This document shows positions 1 to 5,662 of a stretch of DNA of 5,662 nt, in pieces (position 1 is the stretch's first letter; every line of letters begins with the position of its first letter). The stretch lies in contig JALHTP010000506.1 in the NCBI GenBank assembly GCA_022865725.1, forward strand, positions 1 through 5,662, given 5' to 3'. The notes beneath the pieces were generated by a model, which searched no databases, had not been told where the DNA came from, and saw only the letters and a list, made by a program, of their open reading frames with translations. The position numbers and the translations under genes are program-made. The stretch is from Methyloceanibacter sp. Lineage in GTDB: Bacteria > Pseudomonadota > Alphaproteobacteria > Rhizobiales > Methyloligellaceae.

Positions 1-225
1 CGGCATGCCGAGCTTGCCGCGCTTGAAATCCACCATGCGATAGGTGCGCGTATGCCCGCCGCCCCGATGCCACATGGTGACACGGCCATGTTTGTTGCGG
101 CCGCCGGACTTGGTGAGCCCCTCGGTGAGCGCCTTGACCGGCTTGCCCTTCCACAGATGGCTGCGGTCGACCAGCACGAGCTGCCGCTGGCTCGGCGTGG
201 TGGGCTTATATGTTTTGAGCGCCAT
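1..225 (-). CDS. rplB: 50S ribosomal protein L2, N-terminal part (cut by window edge)
   Basis: L2 is a primary 23S rRNA-binding protein of the large subunit, needed for subunit association and for shaping the peptidyl-transferase centre. Only the first 75 codons are present; the frame is open to base 1, so the gene continues outside the window. It starts MALKTYKPTTPSQRQLVLVD and carries the family landmarks KGKPVKALTEG (about residues 26-36), SGGRN (40-44), RGGGH (54-58) and VDFKRGK (65-71). The ATG at 225-223 follows the rplW stop by 4 nt; a GAGGA Shine-Dalgarno match at 235-239, 9 nt upstream and inside the rplW end, supports this start and suggests translational coupling. Two residues look unusual for the family: Trp52 where Arg is usual, and Thr59 where the motif normally reads GGGHK. 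Identity is secure from sequence and operon position; the catalytic-centre region of L2 (with its conserved His) is not in view. Confidence 0.96.
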   Translation of the reverse strand, partial: MALKTYKPTTPSQRQLVLVDRSHLWKGKPVKALTEGLTKSGGRNKHGRVTMWHRGGGHTRTYRMVDFKRGKLGMP

Positions 226-229
226 CTCG

Positions 230-523
230 TCAAATCCTCGTCGTCACGTCGATCTTGTCGCCTTCGGCGAGCTTGACGATCGCTCTCTTGACGTCCTGCT
301 GCTTGCCTTTGATCCCGCGGAAGTTCTTGGTCTTGCCTTTGCGGGTCAGCGTGTTGACCGACAGCACCGTGACCTTGAACAGCAGCTCGATCGCCGCCTT
401 GATCTCGGGCTTGGTCGCATCGCGGCGCACCTTGAAAATCACCTGATTGAATTCCGAGGCCGCGCTCGACTTCTCGGTGATGACCGGCGAAAGGATCACG
501 TCATAGGCGGAGAGTGCGCTCAT
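230..523 (-). CDS. rplW: 50S ribosomal protein L23
   Basis: L23 binds 23S rRNA domain III next to the peptide exit tunnel and is the docking site for trigger factor and the signal recognition particle. The 97-residue product has the usual bacterial length. It shows the family opening YDVILSPVITEKS (about residues 7-19), a KPEIKAAIELLF helix (38-49), and the basic loop RKGKTKNFRG (61-70) that contacts rRNA, ending in a KLAEGDKIDV strand (85-94). The ATG (523-521) overlaps the rplD stop in an ATGA junction, a 4-nt overlap that implies coupled translation. A GGAGG match at 534-538, 10 nt upstream and within rplD, supports the start. The stop is TGA, 4 nt before rplB. Nothing is broken or odd; the gene sits in its standard S10-operon slot. 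Confidence 0.97.
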   Translation of the reverse strand: MSALSAYDVILSPVITEKSSAASEFNQVIFKVRRDATKPEIKAAIELLFKVTVLSVNTLTRKGKTKNFRGIKGKQQDVKRAIVKLAEGDKIDVTTRI

Positions 524-1140
524 TTGAATCGCGCCTCCAACGCCTCGACCGCGGCCTTGGTCAGCACGAGCTTCTCGTGCCGCAAGATGTCGTAGACATT
601 GATGCCGGCGACGGGGAGCACGTCGACATGCGGCAGGTTGCGCGCGGCCCGCGCGAACGCCTCTTGCACCGTCGCTCCGTCGATGATCAGCACCGAGCCG
701 AAGCCGAGCTTGGCGAAGCGCAACTTGAGCTCCTTGGTCTTGCCTTCTTTCAGCTCGCAGCTGTCAATCACGACCAGCGTCTCCGACTTGGCCTTGGCCG
801 ACAGGGCATGCTTGAGCGCAAGCGCCCTCACCTTCTTTGGCAGGTCGATGGCGTAACTGCGCGGCTTAGGCCCGAACGACTTGCCGCCGCCTCTGAACAG
901 ATTGGCCCGGCGGCTTCCGTGCCGCGCGCGGCCGGTGCCCTTCTGCCGGTAGAGCTTGGCGCCGGTATAGTTGATCTCGGACCGGTCCTTGACCGAAACC
1001 GTGCCGCCCCGCCGCTTGGCGAGCTGGTAGCGCACCATGCGCTGCAGGATGTCGGGACGCGGCTCGAGCCCGAACACCTCGTCGGAAAGATCGACCGTGC
1101 CCGCCTTCTTGGCGTCGAGAGTGGTTACGTCGGCCTTCAT
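520..1140 (-). CDS. rplD: 50S ribosomal protein L4
   Basis: L4 is an early-assembling 23S rRNA-binding protein whose extended loop lines the peptide exit tunnel. The 206-residue product matches the family length. Visible landmarks are the alphaproteobacterial-type start MKADVTTLDAKKAG, FGLEPRPDILQRMVRYQLAK (23-42), the tunnel-loop motif RQKGTGRARHGS (65-76), FRGGGKSFGPKPRS (82-95), LPKKVRALALKHALSAKAK (100-118) and the C-terminal INVYDILRHEKLVLTKAAVE (180-199). The start ATG shares one base with the rplC stop (TAATG), and a GGAG match at 1150-1153 lies 9 nt upstream, so translation is probably coupled to rplC. In E. coli L4 also represses its own operon through the S10 leader; no equivalent long leader exists upstream of rpsJ here, so that mode of control is not supported by this sequence. 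Confidence 0.97.
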   Translation of the reverse strand: MKADVTTLDAKKAGTVDLSDEVFGLEPRPDILQRMVRYQLAKRRGGTVSVKDRSEINYTGAKLYRQKGTGRARHGSRRANLFRGGGKSFGPKPRSYAIDLPKKVRALALKHALSAKAKSETLVVIDSCELKEGKTKELKLRFAKLGFGSVLIIDGATVQEAFARAARNLPHVDVLPVAGINVYDILRHEKLVLTKAAVEALEARFK

Positions 1141-1898
1141 TACTCTTGGCTCCCACCCTCTGCCGGCTCGGCGGCGGCTTCTGCCGCCTGCTCGGGCCCG
1201 GCTTTCTTCGCTTGATCGCCCGCGGCGTTACGGAAGGCGCCGGGCTTCGGCGCAGCCTCGGGCAATGCGCGCTTCACCGCGTCGCGCAGCAGCACCCAGC
1301 CGCCTTTGGCGCCAGGCACCGCGCCGCGGATCATGATCAGCCCGCGCTCGGGATCGGTCTTCACCACCCGCAAATTCTGCGTGGTGACGTTGGTATCGCC
1401 CATATGGCCGGCCATCTTCTTGCCCTTGAACACCTTGCCGGGGTCCTGGCGCTGGCCGGTCGAGCCATGGCTCCGATGGCTCACCGAGACGCCGTGGCTG
1501 GCGCGCAGGCCATGGAACCCGTGGCGCTTCATGACGCCCGCAAAACCCTTGCCGATGGACGTTCCGGAAACGTCCACATACTGCCCCTCGACGAAATGGT
1601 CGGCGGTGATCTCCGCGCCCACCTCGATCAGATTGTCAGGGCTCACGCGGAACTCGGCGAGCTTCCGCTTCGGCTCGACATTGGCCACGGCGAAATGCCC
1701 CCGCGCGGCGCGCGTGAGGCGCTTCACCTTCGGGCGGCCGGCGCCGAGCTGGAGCGCGGTATAGCCGTTCTTCTCCGACGTGCGCTGGCCCACGACCTGG
1801 CAATGCTCAAGCCGCAGCACCGTCACCGGAATGTGCTCCCCGGCATCGGTGAAGATCCTGGTCATACCGACCTTTTGCGCGATGACACCTGATCGCAT
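1140..1898 (-). CDS. rplC: 50S ribosomal protein L3 with Ala/Glu-rich C-terminal tail
   Basis: L3 is one of the first proteins to bind 23S rRNA and sends a long loop toward the peptidyl-transferase centre. The 252-residue product starts MRSGVIAQKVGMTRIF, the usual alphaproteobacterial form, and carries VDVSGTSIGKGFAGVMKRH (108-126), SHRSHGSTGQRQDPGKVFKG (140-159) and KKMAGHMGDTNVTTQNL (160-176). Gln149 aligns with the Gln that PrmB methylates in E. coli L3, so the substrate residue is kept. The conserved fold ends near residue 212; residues about 213-252 form a low-complexity tail rich in Ala, Glu, Pro and Lys, absent from the shorter E. coli protein but of a kind seen in related alphaproteobacteria. 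The ATG is 31 nt after rpsJ with AAGGA at 1909-1913, 10 nt upstream. The TAA stop overlaps the rplD start by one base. Confidence 0.97.
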   Translation of the reverse strand: MRSGVIAQKVGMTRIFTDAGEHIPVTVLRLEHCQVVGQRTSEKNGYTALQLGAGRPKVKRLTRAARGHFAVANVEPKRKLAEFRVSPDNLIEVGAEITADHFVEGQYVDVSGTSIGKGFAGVMKRHGFHGLRASHGVSVSHRSHGSTGQRQDPGKVFKGKKMAGHMGDTNVTTQNLRVVKTDPERGLIMIRGAVPGAKGGWVLLRDAVKRALPEAAPKPGAFRNAAGDQAKKAGPEQAAEAAAEPAEGGSQE

Positions 1899-1929
1899 TG
1901 GTGCTGCTTCCTTGCCTCGTCTCGCGCGC

Positions 1930-2238
1930 TTACAGCTTGATCTCGACGTCGACGCCCGCCGCGAGATCGAGCTTCATCAGCGCATCGACCGTCTGCGGCG
2001 TCGGATCGACGATGTCGAGCAGCCGCTTATGGGTGCGCATCTCGAACTGCTCGCGGCTCTTCTTGTCGATATGCGGCGAGCGGTTCACGGTGAACTTCTC
2101 GATGCGGGTCGGCAGCGGAATGGGCCCGCGCACCTCGGCGCCGGTCCGTTTCGCCGTGTTGACGATCTCCTTGGTCGACGCATCGAGGATGCGATGGTCG
2201 AAGGCTTTGAGCCTGATTCTTATGTTCTGGCTTTGCAT
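1930..2238 (-). CDS. rpsJ: 30S ribosomal protein S10 (NusE)
   Basis: S10 is part of the 30S head and, as NusE, also pairs with NusB in transcription antitermination and can bind NusG to couple ribosome and RNA polymerase. The 102-residue product has the standard length and near-invariant sequence: IRIRLKAFDHRILDAS (6-21), KRTGAEVRGPIPLPTRIEKF (30-49), TVNRSPHIDKKSREQFEMRT (50-69) and HKRLLDIVDPTP (70-81), ending DVEIKL. It is the first gene of the S10 block and starts 57 nt after tuf. A GAGG match at 2247-2250, 8 nt upstream of the ATG, supports the start; it lies in the 3' arm of a small predicted hairpin, so initiation could depend on RNA structure. No separate promoter is evident, suggesting co-transcription with tuf. 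Confidence 0.98.
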   Translation of the reverse strand: MQSQNIRIRLKAFDHRILDASTKEIVNTAKRTGAEVRGPIPLPTRIEKFTVNRSPHIDKKSREQFEMRTHKRLLDIVDPTPQTVDALMKLDLAAGVDVEIKL

Positions 2239-2246
2239 CTCGATGG

Positions 2247-2259
2247 CCTCAAAATGAGG
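2247..2259 (-). promoter_or_regulatory. Small hairpin overlapping the rpsJ Shine-Dalgarno sequence
   Basis: On the transcribed strand the bases read CCTCA, a TTT loop, then TGAGG: a perfect 5-bp stem. The GAGG of its 3' arm is the only good Shine-Dalgarno match for rpsJ, 8 nt before the ATG. If it forms, the hairpin would hide the ribosome-binding site. The stem is short and partly AT, so it may be only marginally stable; a regulatory role is inference. The pairing itself is exact in the sequence. Confidence 0.4.
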
Positions 2260-2260
2260 A

Positions 2261-2283
2261 GCGCGCCGCTTTCGGCAGCGCGC
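2261..2283 (-). terminator. GC-rich hairpin after tuf, possible weak terminator or processing site
   Basis: On the transcribed strand GCGCGCTGC pairs with GCGGCGCGC around a 5-nt CGAAA loop, a 9-bp stem with one G-U pair, beginning 12 nt after the tuf TAG. It is followed by TCCTCATTTT, which lacks the continuous U tract of a strong intrinsic terminator. It lies exactly at the border of the str block (rpsG-fusA-tuf) and the S10 block. It could reduce read-through, protect the 3' end of a processed fusA-tuf message, or be an RNase site. The stem is visible; its function is inferred, and since rpsJ has no obvious promoter of its own, full termination is unlikely. Confidence 0.4.
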
Positions 2284-2295
2284 CCCTTGGTTCCT

Positions 2296-3486
<1,191 letters not shown>

Positions 3487-3525
3487 GTTGGCTCTCCATC
3501 CTTCAACACAAGAAGCAAACTCGGC

Positions 3526-3543
3526 CGCGGGACGATGCCCGCG
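3526..3543 (-). other. Short GC hairpin in the fusA-tuf gap
   Basis: On the transcribed strand CGCGGG pairs with CCCGCG around a CATCGT loop (6 bp, extendable by one G-U pair), beginning 6 nt after the fusA TAG. No U tract follows, so it is not a convincing intrinsic terminator. It could be an RNA processing or stability element that helps tuf be expressed at a different level from fusA, but that is inference. No promoter-like pair of boxes was found in the remainder of the 63-nt gap. Confidence 0.3.
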
Positions 3544-3549
3544 ACAGCC

Positions 3550-5625
3550 CTAAGCAAACTTTGCCTGCACCTCGTCCGCCTGTGCCTTCGGCACCTGCGC
3601 GTAATGATCGAACTGCATGGTGAACTGCGCCCGCCCCTGGCTCATGGAGCGGAGGTTGTTCACATAACCGAACATGTTGGCGAGCGGGACCATGGCGCTG
3701 ATGATCGAGGCGTTGCCGCGCGACTCTTGCCCGCGCACCTGGCCCCTGCGGCTCGTCAGATCGCCGATGATGCCGCCGACATAATCTTCCGGCGTCACCA
3801 CCTCGACCTTCATGATCGGCTCGAGCAGCTTCGGCGCCGCCTTGAGCGCGCCTTCGCGGAAGGCTGCCCGGCCGGCGATCTCGAATGCCATCACGCTTGA
3901 ATCGACGTCGTGATAGGCGCCGTCGGTCAGCGTCACCTTGACGTCGAGGATCGGGAAGCCCGCCAGCACGCCGGCATCGACGACGCTCTGCACGCCCTTC
4001 GACACGCCCGGAATATATTCTTTCGGAACGTTGCCGCCGACCACCTTGTTCAGGAACTCGTAGCCCTTGCCCTGCTCGTTGGGCTCGATGGTCATCTTCA
4101 CGCGGGCGAACTGGCCGGAGCCGCCGGTCTGCTTTTTATGGGTGTAATCGACATCGGCGCGCTTCGATACGGTCTCGCGATAAGCGACCTGCGGCGCGCC
4201 GACATTGGCCTCGACATTGAACTCGCGGCGCATGCGATCGACGATGATGTCGAGATGCAGCTCGCCCATGCCCTTGATGATGGTCTGGCCGGACTCATGG
4301 TCGACCGAGACGCGAAACGAGGGATCTTCCTGCGCGAGGCGATGCAGCGCGACCCCAAGCTTCTCCTGGTCGCTCTTGGTCTTGGGCTCCACGGCGACCT
4401 CGATGACCGGCTCCGGGAACTCCATGCGCTCGAGGATCACGGGTTTGGCGGGATCGCATAGCGTGTCGCCCGTGGTCACGTCCTTGAGACCGGCCAGCGC
4501 CACGATGTCGCCGGTGAAGGCCTCTTTGATGTCCTCGCGGTGATTGGCGTGCATCAGCAACATGCGGCCGATGCGCTCCTTCTTGTCCTTCACCGTGTTG
4601 ATCAGCGTCGTGCCGGTCTCCACCTTGCCCGAATAGATGCGGCAGAAGGTGAGCGAGCCAACAAACGGGTCGTTCATGATCTTGAAGGCGAGCATCGAGA
4701 GCGGCTCGGTATCGGACGGCGCGCGGGTCGCCTCCTCGCCGGTTCTAAAATCGATACCCTTCATCGGCGGCACGTCGAGCGGCGACGGCAGATAGTCGAC
4801 GACGGCATCCAGCATCGGCTGCACGCCCTTGTTCTTGAAGGCTGAGCCGCACAGGATCGGGACGAAGAAATTGGTCACCGTTCCCTTGCGAATGAGCGCC
4901 TTGAGCTCGGCCTCGGTCGGCTGCTTGCCTTCGAGATAGGCTTCCGTCGCGGCCTCGTCGACCTCGGAGGCCAGCTCCACGAGCAGATCGCGATATTCCT
5001 TGGCTTGATCGAGGAGATCCGCCGGGATGTCCTCGTCGTGGAAGCTCGCACCCAAGGCCTCGTCGTCCCATACCACCGCCTTCATGCGGACCAGGTCGAT
5101 GATGCCTTTGAAGGTATTCTCCGCGCCGAGCGGGAGCTGGATCACGATCGGCTTGGCGCCGAGGCGATCCTTGACCATCTGCACCGAGAGGAAGAAGTCG
5201 GCGCCGATCTTGTCCATCTTGTTGACGAAGATCATGCGCGGCACGCCGTATTTGTCGGCCTGGCGCCACACCGTCTCGGTCTGCGGCTCGACCCCTTGGT
5301 TGGCGTCGAGCAGCGCTACCGCGCCGTCGAGCACGCGCAAGCTGCGCTCCACCTCGATGGTGAAGTCCACGTGGCCCGGCGTGTCGATGATGTTGATGCG
5401 CTTGTCGTTCCAATAGGCGGTCGTCGCGGCGGACGTGATGGTGATGCCGCGCTCCTGCTCCTGCTCCATCCAATCCATGGTGGCAGCGCCGTCGTGCACC
5501 TCGCCCATCTTATGGCTCTTGCCGGTGTAATAGAGGACGCGCTCGGTGGTCGGGGTTTTGCCGGCGTCGATATGCGCCATGATCCCGATATTGCGGTAGT
5601 CCTCTAAGGGGGTAGCTCGCGGCAT
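3550..5625 (-). CDS. fusA: Translation elongation factor G
   Basis: EF-G is the ribosomal translocase GTPase, also acting with RRF in ribosome recycling. The 691-residue product is full length with all five domains: G domain with its insert (about 1-285) carrying AHIDAGKT (17-24), RGITI (59-63, switch I Thr62), DTPGH (81-85, catalytic His85), NKMD (135-138) and SAF (261-263); domain II (about 305-400); domain III with GMGELHLDIIVDRM (452-465); domain IV with GGSGQFARVK (501-510) and the tip motif YHDVDSS (571-577); domain V with MKVEVVTPEDYVGGIIGDL (605-623) and the C-terminal LRSMSQGRAQFTMQFDHYA. One residue is odd: Pro25 directly after GKT, where Thr is normal (codon 5553-5551). The start has AAGGA at 5633-5637, 7 nt upstream, and lies 19 nt after rpsG. 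The full conservation elsewhere argues for a functional housekeeping EF-G rather than a pseudogene or a tetracycline-resistance relative. Confidence 0.98.
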   Translation of the reverse strand: MPRATPLEDYRNIGIMAHIDAGKTPTTERVLYYTGKSHKMGEVHDGAATMDWMEQEQERGITITSAATTAYWNDKRINIIDTPGHVDFTIEVERSLRVLDGAVALLDANQGVEPQTETVWRQADKYGVPRMIFVNKMDKIGADFFLSVQMVKDRLGAKPIVIQLPLGAENTFKGIIDLVRMKAVVWDDEALGASFHDEDIPADLLDQAKEYRDLLVELASEVDEAATEAYLEGKQPTEAELKALIRKGTVTNFFVPILCGSAFKNKGVQPMLDAVVDYLPSPLDVPPMKGIDFRTGEEATRAPSDTEPLSMLAFKIMNDPFVGSLTFCRIYSGKVETGTTLINTVKDKKERIGRMLLMHANHREDIKEAFTGDIVALAGLKDVTTGDTLCDPAKPVILERMEFPEPVIEVAVEPKTKSDQEKLGVALHRLAQEDPSFRVSVDHESGQTIIKGMGELHLDIIVDRMRREFNVEANVGAPQVAYRETVSKRADVDYTHKKQTGGSGQFARVKMTIEPNEQGKGYEFLNKVVGGNVPKEYIPGVSKGVQSVVDAGVLAGFPILDVKVTLTDGAYHDVDSSVMAFEIAGRAAFREGALKAAPKLLEPIMKVEVVTPEDYVGGIIGDLTSRRGQVRGQESRGNASIISAMVPLANMFGYVNNLRSMSQGRAQFTMQFDHYAQVPKAQADEVQAKFA

Positions 5626-5644
5626 CGTCGAATCCTTGAGTGCG

Positions 5645-5662
5645 TTACCAGCGGTAATGCGA
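5645..5662 (-). CDS. rpsG: 30S ribosomal protein S7, last five codons and stop (partial)
   Basis: Reading the minus strand from the window edge gives Ser-His-Tyr-Arg-Trp and a TAA stop, 19 nt before the fusA ATG. Alphaproteobacterial S7 proteins commonly end in AHYRW, and rpsG stands immediately before fusA in the str operon, so the five codons fit S7 in both sequence and place. S7 is the 16S rRNA-binding protein that nucleates assembly of the 30S head. Too little is present to judge anything else; the call rests on the ending plus synteny. Confidence 0.82.
   Translation of the reverse strand, partial: SHYRW

Noticed and set aside
1146..1892. A 248-codon + strand frame exactly antisense to rplC
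   Set aside because: It mirrors the rplC extent, has a biased composition and no family resemblance; it is a shadow of the real gene.
1899..1929. Possible regulatory structure in the rpsJ-rplC gap
   Set aside because: The 31 nt hold a normal Shine-Dalgarno sequence but no stem of useful length.
4745..5473. A 242-codon minus-strand frame inside fusA in another reading frame
   Set aside because: Arg/Gly/Ala-rich out-of-frame reading of the EF-G gene with no known domain.
5005..5607. A 200-codon + strand frame opposite the start of fusA
   Set aside because: Antisense shadow of the EF-G GTPase domain; no motif of its own and no credible separate gene context.
3550..5625. Possible tetracycline-resistance protection protein or RF3 instead of EF-G
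   Set aside because: Location between rpsG and tuf, the domain III motif GELHLDIIVDRM, the domain IV tip HDVDSS and overall match to alphaproteobacterial EF-G identify the housekeeping factor.

Overview
The window is a conserved housekeeping stretch from a GC-rich bacterium, almost certainly an alphaproteobacterium and plausibly Hyphomicrobiales (Rhizobiales). The evidence is the protein character: an EF-Tu opening MAKEKFQRTKPHCNIGTIGH, an S10 almost identical to the alphaproteobacterial form, an L3 with an Ala/Glu-rich C-terminal tail, and an EF-G of the alphaproteobacterial type. Placement below class is inference from remembered sequences, not from a tree.

All genes lie on the minus strand and are read from high to low coordinates: the last codons of rpsG (S7), fusA (EF-G), tuf (EF-Tu), rpsJ (S10), rplC (L3), rplD (L4), rplW (L23) and the first 75 codons of rplB (L2), cut by the window edge. 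This is the classical end of the str operon (rpsG-fusA-tuf) running directly into the start of the S10 operon (rpsJ-rplC-rplD-rplW-rplB). The largest gaps are 63 nt (fusA-tuf) and 57 nt (tuf-rpsJ). The others are 31 nt or less, and rplC/rplD and rplD/rplW overlap by 1 and 4 nt. No convincing promoter is seen inside, so one long transcript with possible processing or partial termination at the two larger gaps is the simplest reading. No stretch longer than 63 nt lacks a gene.

Functionally the set supplies ribosome parts and the two elongation GTPases: EF-Tu delivers aminoacyl-tRNA, EF-G drives translocation, S10 and S7 belong to the 30S head, and L3, L4, L23 and L2 are 50S proteins.

No new biological system is visible. 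The points worth a second look are a proline directly after the P-loop GKT of EF-G (residue 25), two unusual residues in the conserved N-terminal segment of L2 (Trp52 and Thr59), and a tandem pair of hairpins between tuf and rpsJ, the second of which would cover the rpsJ Shine-Dalgarno sequence.
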